From NCBI GenBank assembly GCA_009909035.1, contig JAAAOB010000138.1, positions 1-32,712 of the forward strand: DNA of 32,712 nucleotides, given 5' to 3'. Below, piece by piece: positions 25,024-32,712 of the stretch. The notes below the pieces were generated by a model. That model worked only from the letters and a program-made list of their open reading frames with translations, did no database searches and was not told where the DNA came from. Both the position numbers and the translations under genes were made by a program. The DNA is from Bacteroidota bacterium. Lineage in GTDB: Bacteria > Bacteroidota > Rhodothermia > Balneolales > Balneolaceae. Within the stretch, counting starts at the first letter, position 1. Each line of letters begins with the position of its first letter.

Positions 25024-25296
25024 ATGATAAAGAAAAAGGTAAAAGTACTGAACGAGTCCGGCCTGCACGCCAGGCCGTCGTCTATGCTGGTAAAAACAGC
25101 GTCGCAATTTGAATCGGACCTTTTTATCGAGATGTACGGGTACCGGGTCAATGGAAAAAGCATCCTCGGATTAATGACGCTGGCAGCAGAAAAGGGCTCT
25201 GAAATGGAGCTGATTATTGAAGGCCCGGATGAGGAGAAAGCAGCAGAAGTTCTCACAGAACTATTTGAAAACAAGTTTAAGAGCGAAAAAGCGTGA
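25024..25296 (+). CDS. ptsH: Phosphocarrier protein HPr
   Basis: The 90-aa product has the HPr active site GLHARP with His15, phosphorylated by enzyme I, and a regulatory serine at position 46 in NGKSILGLM, the site used by HPr kinase in other bacteria. The length is normal. The stop overlaps the GTG start of the enzyme I gene (GTGA), so the pair is translationally coupled. No sugar-specific EII gene is nearby, which points to either a distant permease or a regulatory phosphorelay. Confidence 0.95.
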   Translation: MIKKKVKVLNESGLHARPSSMLVKTASQFESDLFIEMYGYRVNGKSILGLMTLAAEKGSEMELIIEGPDEEKAAEVLTELFENKFKSEKA

Positions 25297-27038
25297 CGAA
25301 TAATCAAAAACTTACAGACCGTACGTTATTGGGCACCCCCGGTGCGGGGGGGCGTGGCCTCGGCAGGCCGAAAGTTCTGCATACGGAGGAGACCGTCGTC
25401 AGGCCGGAAAAGATTGACGATTCGGACATTCAAAAAGAGGTGGAGCTTACCGAACGTGGAATAGAGGCACTGGTGCATGAATTTGAAAATCTGAAAAAAT
25501 TAAATGACGAGAGCGACGTAAGAGAGATTATCGATTCACAAATAGAGGTGGTTCGCGATCCGGAGCTGAACCGCCGTATCCGTAAACGTATCAAAGAAGA
25601 CCATGATAGCTCGGTCTATGCGGTATTTTCATCATTTAACGACTATATCAATGTGCTTGAGAGTTCGGATACGGACTGGCTGAATGAACGGAGTATCGAT
25701 ATCGTGTCGATCCGCGATCAGCTGATTGATGTGATTCGAAACCAGCGCCCTGACGAGCTGAACGCGGATAACGCGGTGATCTTTGCGGCAGAGCTTTCGC
25801 CAACAGAGATGATCAGGCTCAGCCACTACAACCTGGCAGGAATTATTACAGAAAAAGGAGGGCTGACATCCCATGTTGTTATTTTAGCTCAATCGCTTGG
25901 AATTCCATGTGTGATTGGGGTGGACTGGAAAAAAATGCATCCGCAGCGATTTCATACGGTGATGATTGACGGGGATGTGGGATCCGTATTATTTGATCCT
26001 ACGGAAGAACTGCTGGAAGAGTTCGAACAGTATAAAGAGCGGCAGCGCAGGAAAAAAGAAATTGCGCTAAAATGGGCCTCAAAGCCATCGAAAACCAATT
26101 GCGGAAAACCCTTTACCATCAGGGGTAATATCGAGTTTGCCAGTGAGCTCCCCAAGCTCGCCACACACGGTGCCAGCGGGGTGGGACTGCTTCGAACAGA
26201 GACCGTACTATTTGAAACCAAGGATTTTGATGTGGATGCCCAGGTCCAGTTTTACCGCCAGGTTGCGGAGGCATCGGATGGTGCGCCTGTTGTGATCCGT
26301 CTGTTTGATGCGGGCGGCGATAAATTGCCCGATAACCATGAAAAGGAGGATAACCCGTTCTTGGGCTGGCGGGGCATTCGGATGCTGCTCGACAAGCCGG
26401 ACTTGCTCCGTCAGCAGTACGAAGCAATTCTGAGGGTATCGGCCGAATTTCCGGGCAAAATCAAAATTTTGGCTCCGATGATCTCCCAGATAGAGGAGAT
26501 TGACGAATCGAAGCGGATTCTGGATGAGGTAAAGCAGCGTCTTCAAACAAACGATGTTTCGTTCAACGAGGAGGTTCCTTTTGGCATCATGATTGAAGTG
26601 CCCGGTATTGCTGTCATGGCATCCGAGGCTGCGAAAAAAGTTGATTTCTTTAGTATCGGAACAAACGACCTGACACAGTATATGCTGGCCGTGGACAGGG
26701 GGAACAGCAAGATTTCTAAACTGTATCAACCCGCCCATCCGTCTATCTGGAGGATCATTCAAAGCGTTATTGATGTGTCTGAAAAAGAGGAAATACCTAT
26801 ATCAGTTTGTGGAGAAATGGCGGCAAACCCTCTTTATGCAGCTTGTTTTCTCGGTATGGGCTTGAACGATCTAAGCATGACAACCAGTTCTATTCCTGCC
26901 GTAAAGTCGGTACTCTGCAGCCATAACCTGTCCCAGTTTCAGTCTCTTGCCGGGGAAGTTGCCGGTGCAGCAACCTATCAACAGGTAGAATCCATTTTTA
27001 ATAAGTGGCAGAAAACGCTTTCGCACAAACAGGTGTAG
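25293..27038 (+). CDS. ptsI: PTS enzyme I (phosphoenolpyruvate-protein phosphotransferase)
   Basis: The 581-aa product has the standard enzyme I order. The N-terminal HPr-binding and phosphohistidine domain has His194 in GGLTSHVVILAQSLGIP. The PEP-binding barrel follows with GLLRTE, DAGGDKLPD, ENPFLGWRG-like sequence, FSIGTNDLTQY and Cys506 in VCGEMAANP. It takes phosphate from PEP and passes it to HPr. It lacks an N-terminal GAF domain, so it is the ordinary rather than the nitrogen-type (PtsP) form. It starts with GTG at 25293, overlapping ptsH by 4 bp. A residue oddity is the glycine-rich start (GTPGAGGRGLGRP). Confidence 0.95.
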   Translation: MTNNQKLTDRTLLGTPGAGGRGLGRPKVLHTEETVVRPEKIDDSDIQKEVELTERGIEALVHEFENLKKLNDESDVREIIDSQIEVVRDPELNRRIRKRIKEDHDSSVYAVFSSFNDYINVLESSDTDWLNERSIDIVSIRDQLIDVIRNQRPDELNADNAVIFAAELSPTEMIRLSHYNLAGIITEKGGLTSHVVILAQSLGIPCVIGVDWKKMHPQRFHTVMIDGDVGSVLFDPTEELLEEFEQYKERQRRKKEIALKWASKPSKTNCGKPFTIRGNIEFASELPKLATHGASGVGLLRTETVLFETKDFDVDAQVQFYRQVAEASDGAPVVIRLFDAGGDKLPDNHEKEDNPFLGWRGIRMLLDKPDLLRQQYEAILRVSAEFPGKIKILAPMISQIEEIDESKRILDEVKQRLQTNDVSFNEEVPFGIMIEVPGIAVMASEAAKKVDFFSIGTNDLTQYMLAVDRGNSKISKLYQPAHPSIWRIIQSVIDVSEKEEIPISVCGEMAANPLYAACFLGMGLNDLSMTTSSIPAVKSVLCSHNLSQFQSLAGEVAGAATYQQVESIFNKWQKTLSHKQV

Positions 27039-27083
27039 TACTGCGGTATAGTTTTACCATTTTAATTTTTTGACGGGAAGCAG

Positions 27084-27878
27084 ATGAGCACACCATTTGA
27101 TATTGATCGATACAGGGCCGGTTTAAGAACGCGGTGGCTGGGAGCAGACTTTATCTACAAATCGGAACTCCCGTCAACAAACGGCTACCTCAAAAAACTT
27201 GACTACTCCGGTTTTGATCACGGCACCGTTTTGCTGGCCGACCATCAGACCAAAGGAAGGGGCCAGTATGATCGGGTGTGGGTTTCGGAAAAAGGACAAA
27301 ATCTGACGTTTACAATCGCTTTTAAACCTTCATCAGGCGACAGGCTGCCGCTTCTGACCCTCTGTTTCGCCCTGGGAATAACCACTACACTCGACAGGAT
27401 TGGCATTGAAAGAAGTATGATAAAGTGGCCCAATGATGTATTGATTGATGGCAAAAAAGTTGGCGGATTACTGACGGAGTCTGTATTTCTTGGGCAACGG
27501 CCTGAGCGCGTTCTGGTTGGGATCGGGCTGAATGTAAATCAGCAGTCGTTCGGGAAGGACGTTGGGAAAGAGGCCACATCCCTGGCAAAGGCCGGAGGGA
27601 AAAAGCTGCACCGGGAGGATTTGTTGTGTGAACTTCTACAGGACTTTGAACATCTATACACGCGGTGGACACGACATGAAAAAGAGCTTTGCAAAGATAT
27701 CAATAATCGAATCTATGGGTTTGGAGAGTGGGTGAAAGCCTCAATGAACGGAACCGTTACTGACGAGGAGTATAAATTCCTGGGGATGAACGAAAAAGCC
27801 GAGTGTGTGATGCTTAGTAAACAGCTTGACGTGAAAACTTTTTCCTATGAACAGATTCGAATCTTCCCCCGTCGTTAA
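27084..27878 (+). CDS. birA: Biotin--[acetyl-CoA-carboxylase] ligase
   Basis: The 264-aa product has the catalytic signs of BirA: SELPSTNGYLKKL, the adenylate-binding loop KGRGQYDRVWVSEKGQNL and KWPNDVLIDGKKVGGLLTE. It joins biotin to the carrier lysine of carboxylases. There is no N-terminal helix-turn-helix, so it is a class I ligase without repressor function. A short C-terminal domain follows. Its end overlaps tilS by 32 bp, and a GGGAAG sequence lies near the start. The gene fragment at the window end may encode a biotin-linked carboxylase, but that link is speculative. Confidence 0.93.
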   Translation: MSTPFDIDRYRAGLRTRWLGADFIYKSELPSTNGYLKKLDYSGFDHGTVLLADHQTKGRGQYDRVWVSEKGQNLTFTIAFKPSSGDRLPLLTLCFALGITTTLDRIGIERSMIKWPNDVLIDGKKVGGLLTESVFLGQRPERVLVGIGLNVNQQSFGKDVGKEATSLAKAGGKKLHREDLLCELLQDFEHLYTRWTRHEKELCKDINNRIYGFGEWVKASMNGTVTDEEYKFLGMNEKAECVMLSKQLDVKTFSYEQIRIFPRR

Positions 27879-29205
27879 TGCGTTCCGGGAGGCCATAAAC
27901 CGTGTATCTGATCCTGCACGAAACCACTTCATTTGTGGTGTAAGCGGGGGAATAGATTCCATGACGCTTCTTTACCTGTTGTATCGCAGCAACATCAGGG
28001 CTACAGTGGTACACTGCAATTACGGCCTGCGAGGTGAAGCATCTGACAAGGACAGTGAGCTGGTTGAAGAGGTGTCGGATTTGTGGAGGTTCGACTGTGT
28101 AACGGCCAGGTTTGATCCCTCAGAAGCCGAAGAACAAAACACACAGGCATGGGCTCGCCACAAACGATACCAGGTGTTCAGGGATATAAAACGAGAGGCC
28201 GATGCCGATTTTATTCTAACCGCTCATCATCAATCGGATCAAATAGAAACTATCCTTCAAAAGCTATTTCGCGGAGCCGGTATGTCGGCATGGAACGGAA
28301 TGGTACTGAATGATGGTGACCTGGTACGGCCGCTGCTTGACGTTAGCAAGGAGCAGATCGTGAAATTTGCGCGGGAACACCACGTACCGTACCGCGAAGA
28401 TGAAACAAATCGTACGGAGGAGTATGCACGAAATTTTATCAGGCATACATTAGCTGCGGAGATGGATCATTTTTTTCCGGGTTGGCGCAAAAACGTGCTG
28501 AAAATCTCCCGGCGCGCCGATGAATTTTCGTTGATGGCGGAGGTGTTGCTGGACGAGATCAGAGACGGAAGACGGCTATCCCGCTCCGGCTTGCTGAAGG
28601 TGCCGCCACAGGTACGGCCCGTTTTGGTGCATCGATTCCTGCTACACGAGCTGCCCAATCAAACGGTCTCAGAGGGCGTGTTGAATCAATTTTTAGAACC
28701 TGAACACCTACAAACAGGTGCAGAAGCGGACCTGGGCAATGGATGGAAAATTGTGCGCAACAGGGAGTATTTTCAGCTCATCGGTGATCAAAACGAAGGG
28801 AGCGATGATGAATTTGTCTTCACCAAAACGGATCTGGATCAAGAACAAAGAGCAGGACCCTTACGGTTGAAGTTGATGAGCTGGAGGGGCCGCGTCGATT
28901 CCGGTTACCTGCAGGCAGACTCTGAGACTTTTACATGGCCGGTAACGATAAGGCGCTGGAAAGAAGGCGATCGCATACAGAGTCTCGGTATGAAAGGCAG
29001 CAAGTCTGTAGCGGAAATCATGACCGACAAAAAAATTTCCACCACCCAAAAAAGCAGCGCCTTTTTAGCAGAATCTTTTGATGGAATCATCATTGCCGTT
29101 ATATTCCCGCACGATACGGACGACGGCCAGGCGGGCATTATATCTGAGCAGGTGAAGTGCAGCCAAAAGACAAATCAGGTACTACAAATAGAGAAAGATC
29201 TTTAA
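27847..29205 (+). CDS. tilS: tRNA(Ile)-lysidine synthetase TilS
   Basis: The 452-aa product has the PP-loop GVSGGIDSMTLLYLL near residue 31, the HCNYGLRGEASDKD motif, ILTAHHQSDQIET and FRGAG. It also has the C-terminal domain with TIRRWKEGDRIQSLGMKG and SVAEIMTDKKI. It attaches lysine to C34 of the CAU anticodon in tRNA-Ile, switching it to isoleucine and AUA reading; the gene is normally essential. It overlaps birA by 32 bp and ends at TAATG, one base into hpt. Many bacteria keep a tilS-hpt-ftsH order; here ftsH is absent and a tRNA gene follows. Confidence 0.95.
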   Translation: MNRFESSPVVNAFREAINRVSDPARNHFICGVSGGIDSMTLLYLLYRSNIRATVVHCNYGLRGEASDKDSELVEEVSDLWRFDCVTARFDPSEAEEQNTQAWARHKRYQVFRDIKREADADFILTAHHQSDQIETILQKLFRGAGMSAWNGMVLNDGDLVRPLLDVSKEQIVKFAREHHVPYREDETNRTEEYARNFIRHTLAAEMDHFFPGWRKNVLKISRRADEFSLMAEVLLDEIRDGRRLSRSGLLKVPPQVRPVLVHRFLLHELPNQTVSEGVLNQFLEPEHLQTGAEADLGNGWKIVRNREYFQLIGDQNEGSDDEFVFTKTDLDQEQRAGPLRLKLMSWRGRVDSGYLQADSETFTWPVTIRRWKEGDRIQSLGMKGSKSVAEIMTDKKISTTQKSSAFLAESFDGIIIAVIFPHDTDDGQAGIISEQVKCSQKTNQVLQIEKDL

Positions 29206-29759
29206 TGGACCAATATTTACCAGATAAAGTAAACATCAATGGCGAGCAGTTTCGGGTCTATCTAACGAAAGACGAGATTCAAGAGCGCCTGAAAGATATG
29301 GGCAACCGCATCAGCCATGAGTATAAAGATAAGCGTCCAATTCTCATCGGTGTTCTCAATGGTGCGTTTGTGTTCCTGGCCGACCTGATGCGGTATATTT
29401 CCATTCCATGTGAAGTGGATTTCCTTAAATTAAGCAGCTACGGAGACGAAAAAGTCTCGTCGGGTAATGTAACGGACCTCAAGAACATCGATGCGGATAT
29501 TAAAGATCGTCACGTCATTCTGGTTGAGGATATAGTAGATACCGGGCTCTCTATGAATTACCTGTTCAAAAAACTGGAACAGTTTGAGCCGGCTTCTCTG
29601 TCTGCGGCAACCCTGTTGCATAAGACGGAAGCAACGCAGCATGACGTTGAACTGAAATATGTTGGGTTTAAAATTTCAAACCTTTTTGTGCTTGGCTACG
29701 GTCTTGATTACGCCCAGGAGGGACGTAATCTTGCCCAAATTTACATTCTTGAGGAATAG
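29205..29759 (+). CDS. hpt: Hypoxanthine (guanine) phosphoribosyltransferase
   Basis: The 184-aa product from ATG 29205 has the PRPP-binding motif VILVEDIVDTGLSMNYL near residues 105-121, preceded by LIGVLNGAFVFLADLMR and followed by KYVGFKISNLFVLGYGLDYA. It salvages hypoxanthine and guanine to IMP and GMP with PRPP. The frame is open for 16 codons further upstream, but these lie within tilS. The start overlaps the tilS stop (TAATG), giving coupled translation. Confidence 0.95.
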   Translation: MDQYLPDKVNINGEQFRVYLTKDEIQERLKDMGNRISHEYKDKRPILIGVLNGAFVFLADLMRYISIPCEVDFLKLSSYGDEKVSSGNVTDLKNIDADIKDRHVILVEDIVDTGLSMNYLFKKLEQFEPASLSAATLLHKTEATQHDVELKYVGFKISNLFVLGYGLDYAQEGRNLAQIYILEE

Positions 29760-29836
29760 ACTGCAGATCCGGACTGCAAATAGTTCACACTCTTTTGGTC
29801 AGCCGCAGCTGAATACAAACTTTCTTTAAATGAAGG

Positions 29837-29868
29837 TTGCAAAGGCCTCTAAAAGCTTCCTATATTTG
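29837..29868 (+). promoter_or_regulatory. Promoter of the tRNA-Ser gene (TTG-N21-TATATTTG)
   Basis: TTG at 29837-29839 and a perfect TAnnTTTG box at 29861-29868 are separated by 21 bp. The box is 38 bp before the mature tRNA 5' end, leaving a short leader. This is the best promoter in the window and supports a Bacteroidota-type primary sigma factor. Confidence 0.75.
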
Positions 29869-29906
29869 AGGCTCTTTGAAACAGGATCTGCCGATTTTGT
29901 TCCCTT

Positions 29907-29995
29907 GGAGAGATGGCTGAGTGGTCGAAAGCGCTCCCCTGCTAAGGGAGTATACCCCCAACGGGGTATCGAGGGTTCGAATCCCTCTCTCTCCG
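29907..29995 (+). tRNA. tRNA-Ser (anticodon GCU)
   Basis: The 89-nt cloverleaf has a 7-bp acceptor stem (GGAGAGA with TCTCTCC), an anticodon stem CTCCC/GGGAG and anticodon GCT at 29941-29943, reading AGC and AGU. The long variable arm (TACCCC/GGGGTA) marks a class II tRNA, and the T-arm is GAGGG-TTCGAAT-CCCTC. The discriminator is G. The 3' CCA is not encoded (the sequence continues CTT), so it must be added by the CCA enzyme. Confidence 0.97.
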
Positions 29996-30000
29996 CTTCT

Positions 30001-30034
30001 AAAGGCGTTTGCGTAGTGCAGACGCCTTTTTTTT
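30001..30034 (+). terminator. Rho-independent terminator after tRNA-Ser
   Basis: A 12-bp stem (30001-30012 with 30018-30029, one G-T pair) with loop GTAGT is followed by eight T residues (30027-30034). It ends the tRNA transcript and lies at the edge of the stop codon of the opposing ABC gene. Confidence 0.93.
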
Positions 30035-30668
30035 ATGAGCCTGCGGACGGTTTTTCATCACCAAGCCAAATCTGCCTGTTACACATCTCCAGTTCGTGGG
30101 ATTGGTTCGTTGCAAGAAGAACAACCCCATCCTTTTCTATGCAGCGGTGAATCATCGACTCCACGAGCTGATGTCCCCGTTTGTCGAGGTTTGTGCCCGG
30201 CTCATCAAGGCACAAAAGCAGCGGATTATGAACCACGGCAGAGGCCAGCTTTACACGCTGCTGCTGCCCCGAGGAGAGTTTGCCGTACAATGAATGTGCG
30301 AATGAGGTTATCTCAAACCGGTCCTCAAGCCCGGTTAAATCTTCACAATGGCAGGAGCTCCTCAATTTTTTAATAAACGCAAGATTTTCGTGTGCTGTCA
30401 GCTCCTCGTACAGTTCTATGTAGGGGGCGGCATATCCAAGATACGGTTGAATTTGACCGGGCGTATACTGCTTTGTATCTATCGTCCAAGCAATGGATCC
30501 GGACGTAGGCTGGTTCAGACCGCTTAGTGAACGCAAAAGTGTTGTTTTACCGGACCCGTTGGGACCCGCAATACCGACGATTGTTCCCATACACTCAAAC
30601 GAGAGATCCTCAAAAACAGGTTTATCAGAGTAGAATTTTGAAAGATCCGTAACCGTAAGTGAAGTCAT
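30033..30668 (-). CDS. ABC transporter ATP-binding protein, CcmA-like
   Basis: The 211-aa product has Walker A GPNGSGKTT near residue 35, signature LSSGQQQRVKLASAV, Walker B LLLCLDEPGTNLD and the switch region LLATNQSHEL. The short length and the style TDLSKFYSDKPVFEDLSF resemble CcmA, the ATPase of the heme exporter for cytochrome c maturation. CcmB or other cytochrome c genes would normally follow downstream; here a terminator and a tRNA gene follow on the other strand, so the gene stands alone. Its assignment as CcmA is plausible but not proved by context. Confidence 0.82.
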   Translation of the reverse strand: MTSLTVTDLSKFYSDKPVFEDLSFECMGTIVGIAGPNGSGKTTLLRSLSGLNQPTSGSIAWTIDTKQYTPGQIQPYLGYAAPYIELYEELTAHENLAFIKKLRSSCHCEDLTGLEDRFEITSFAHSLYGKLSSGQQQRVKLASAVVHNPLLLCLDEPGTNLDKRGHQLVESMIHRCIEKDGVVLLATNQSHELEMCNRQIWLGDEKPSAGS

Positions 30669-30732
30669 TGAGAATCAAATTGTTTATGTAGAACCACCGG
30701 AGAGCATCGATCTAAGATAACGGGAAATTTAT

Positions 30733-30765
30733 TTGATATGGCAATGAAATATCGGATTATATTTT
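30733..30765 (+). promoter_or_regulatory. Candidate promoter for the acidic protein gene
   Basis: TTG at 30733-30735 is followed after 22 bp by TATATTTT (30758-30765), one mismatch from TAnnTTTG, 49 bp before the ATG at 30815. Confidence 0.45.
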
Positions 30766-30814
30766 CGTTGAAAGGTATTGAACCCATATATTCCCCAAAA
30801 ATTAGATTATACTT

Positions 30815-32662
30815 ATGGAGCAGCTTGTACGAGATCTCACAAAAAAATATACGGATTTACTGCCATCCGACCTGCCGTTCTATACACCGGAAGACCTTAG
30901 GGATCTGGAGATTCCGGAATTTGTTATTCGCCGTATTGAAGTTGAGATGTACCGGAACTTGAACGAATCGATCGTGCCGCCTCACTCCGAATGGGCTGAT
31001 ATGATGGCGGCGGAGGTTCGTGAGGCTTGGGAGCAGTTTATTGAAGCTATTGTTGAAAAGGTTCGCATGCCGGCTTCATATGCTGCACCGATGTTCGAAA
31101 CCGCTGTTGCCGATATCGTTGAACTGTTGTTAAGACCTCGATTCGCGGTGCCGGCGCATCTATTCGACAGTGAAGAGGAGCGTTCCCTGGATGAGATTCA
31201 AAAGGGGCGGGATCGAATTGTGGTAAACGGCCACCTGGCCGATGCGGTCATAAAATATATGAAAAGAAAAGAGAGAGAAGCGATTCGTGTATCGGAATGT
31301 CGGACTATTGTTCAAAAAGTTGATGAACGGTTGACCCAGCGCTACAACTCTCTGGACTGGGCCCAGTTTCTGCAGCCTCTTTTTGTGATGGCTGGCCCGG
31401 AGGTGGATTCGGAGTACCTGAGAATATTTTTTGAAGATCGGAAGATGAACAGGGTATCGCGTCAATTTGATCTGCTGTCGGATACTGTAGATAAGGCCAG
31501 GCTTATCGAAGTGTTAAGTTCACCTCAGCTATTAGATAACCAGGGTGAGGAGGGTCAGTCGACTCTTTTTGATCGCAATATCGTGACATCTGCATCGGCT
31601 GAATCAACGAAATCTAAAGATGATACCTCCCATCCGGCAGGTGATTCCACGGACGACCAGCGCCCCAAAAAGGACGATGATACAGATCGGGAACAAGCGG
31701 TTCACCCTGCCAATGCAATGGATCACCGGGAATCAAACAACATGCCCGACGATGCGGAACCCGCAATGGACGAGGATCCCGGACATGTCGAATCCGGGGA
31801 CCCACACGGGTGGGACCAGGAAGATGCAGTGAATGACCCGGATCAGGAAGAGAATGAACATCATACCTTTGCGGATCACTTCAGGTATGACGACGAAGCC
31901 CCCCACACTGCTGAGTATGACGAATCCGGCGGAGACGAAGATGATACGCTTCTGTATAACCAATTTACAGCACCTGAGAACGATGCGGCTGAATCAAACC
32001 AGAGCATGAATGCTGCCGGAGAAGCCACTACTGATGATGAAACGGCCCTCTCCGAAAAGTTTACATTTGAAGAAGAGAATTCTACCCGGAAGAACTCTTC
32101 TGAGACAGTTACTGATAATTCTCCAGAAAACGATACCCGTACAGTAACTGAAGAGATTGAAGAGAACAGGCCTGAAGAAGAAGAGGATGTGATCGATGCG
32201 GCATTTCTATTTGGCGAGAAGGAATCTGATGAAGATGAGATATCTAAACTGGCCTTCGATCGTCCGATTTGGGAAGCATTTCTGCAGGACGATGACGCCA
32301 TCGGCAAAGAGGATATAGATGAACTGGACTATTCACCATTTGCCGATCTTGATGAGCAGGAGCAGGAAACTGAAGGCAGAATGAGTCCGGATGAAGCTGA
32401 ACCCGACGATCGGGATGAAACCGGCACTCTTTCTGAATGGCTCCGTAACGACGAAGAGCGGTTCAAGGATGTAATATTCAGTGGGTCTGTTGCGGCCTAC
32501 CAGAAGGCACTTACACATCTGGAGAATTTTGACAACTGGAGGCAGGCAAGTACCTATATCGAAGAAGAAATTTTTGCGCAAAACCACGTAGACATGTATA
32601 GTGAGCCTGCAGTAGAGTTTACCGACCGGTTGCAGGCCTATTTCGATAAATTTAAATCATAA
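30815..32662 (+). CDS. Large acidic protein of unknown function
   Basis: The 615-aa product has three parts. Residues 1-235 are helical and of ordinary composition, with conserved-looking stretches such as LPFYTPEDLRDLEIPEFVIRR and FLQPLFVMAGPEVDSEYLRIFF. Residues about 240-520 are low-complexity, dominated by D and E with runs like KKDDDTDRE and EENRPEEEEDV, and are probably disordered. Residues about 535-615 are ordered again (RNDEERFKDVIFSGSVAAYQKALTHL ... FTDRLQAYFDKF). There is no signal peptide or membrane segment, so it is likely cytosolic. Two folded ends joined by an acidic linker suggest a scaffold or regulator. I do not recognise a family. The next gene begins 11 bp after the stop. 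Confidence 0.8.
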   Translation: MEQLVRDLTKKYTDLLPSDLPFYTPEDLRDLEIPEFVIRRIEVEMYRNLNESIVPPHSEWADMMAAEVREAWEQFIEAIVEKVRMPASYAAPMFETAVADIVELLLRPRFAVPAHLFDSEEERSLDEIQKGRDRIVVNGHLADAVIKYMKRKEREAIRVSECRTIVQKVDERLTQRYNSLDWAQFLQPLFVMAGPEVDSEYLRIFFEDRKMNRVSRQFDLLSDTVDKARLIEVLSSPQLLDNQGEEGQSTLFDRNIVTSASAESTKSKDDTSHPAGDSTDDQRPKKDDDTDREQAVHPANAMDHRESNNMPDDAEPAMDEDPGHVESGDPHGWDQEDAVNDPDQEENEHHTFADHFRYDDEAPHTAEYDESGGDEDDTLLYNQFTAPENDAAESNQSMNAAGEATTDDETALSEKFTFEEENSTRKNSSETVTDNSPENDTRTVTEEIEENRPEEEEDVIDAAFLFGEKESDEDEISKLAFDRPIWEAFLQDDDAIGKEDIDELDYSPFADLDEQEQETEGRMSPDEAEPDDRDETGTLSEWLRNDEERFKDVIFSGSVAAYQKALTHLENFDNWRQASTYIEEEIFAQNHVDMYSEPAVEFTDRLQAYFDKFKS

Positions 32663-32672
32663 TCAACTATTG

Positions 32673-32712
32673 ATGAGTAAACAGGATAAAATTGATCAGC
32701 TAAAAAAACTTC
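32673..32712 (+). CDS. N-terminal fragment of a further gene, cut by the window end
   Basis: ATG at 32673 opens MSKQDKIDQLKKL and runs off the window. It starts 11 bp after the acidic protein gene, so the two may be co-transcribed. Lysine-rich starts of this kind occur in acyl-CoA carboxylase beta subunits, among others, but 13 residues cannot settle it. Confidence 0.45.
   Translation, partial: MSKQDKIDQLKKL

Overview
The window looks like a chromosomal segment from a bacterium of the Bacteroidota/Rhodothermota side of the tree, most likely a balneolalean (Balneola, Gracilimonas or Rhodohalobacter type). This is an inference. It rests on promoters of the form TTG-N16-22-TAnnTTTG (clearest in front of the tRNA-Ser gene), few obvious Shine-Dalgarno sequences, frequent TTG/GTG starts, a lipoprotein of the 6-bladed beta-propeller type, a BatA/B-type VWA protein and a C-rich/G-rich intergenic hairpin repeat. 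Most genes are housekeeping or conserved. I see no phage, integrase, transposase, CRISPR array or canonical defence island.

Layout. 109-4877: an SbcD/YhaO-like nuclease and an SbcC/YhaN-like ATPase with an internal membrane segment, overlapping by ATGA. 5117-6929 (minus): a TauE/SafE permease behind an alpha/beta-hydrolase lipoprotein. 7183-8759: an OlsB-like acyltransferase converging on a CDP-alcohol phosphatidyltransferase. 9008-12190: ettA and a DUF819 transporter, each followed at its stop codon by a copy of a ~147-bp repeat. 12191-12800: a tandem array of that repeat, ending next to dnaB (minus, 12816-14336). 14654-16419: two lipoproteins on opposite strands. 16585-19515: an Spx/ArsC-like protein, a DUF3108 protein, dut and an MFS transporter. 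19649-21927: a BatA/B-like VWA protein, a HAD phosphatase and an NTF2-like protein. 21939-24864: a probable DNA-damage module (a 96-aa unknown protein, an SRAP peptidase and a Y-family polymerase). 25024-29759: ptsH-ptsI and birA-tilS-hpt, mostly overlapping or closely packed. 29907-29995: tRNA-Ser(GCU) with its own promoter and terminator. 30033-32662: a CcmA-like ABC ATPase and a large acidic protein of unknown function. 32673 onward: the first codons of another gene.

Two observations stand out. First, the repeat family opens with the box TGACCCACCCC. In two unrelated genes (ettA and the DUF819 gene) the TGA of this box is, or coincides with, the gene's stop codon. Each unit has a hairpin whose left-arm changes all remain pairable as G-U in the plus-strand RNA, and the array alternates two internal variants as a dimeric higher-order repeat. 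A shorter element at 22468-22523 has the same opening box and stem plan with a different loop. Second, an 11-bp tandem direct repeat (GATATATGTGT type) sits in the same orientation just upstream of both the 96-aa unknown gene and the Y-family polymerase. This suggests a shared operator, possibly for a DNA-damage response, and ties the unknown gene to translesion synthesis and abasic-site protection.
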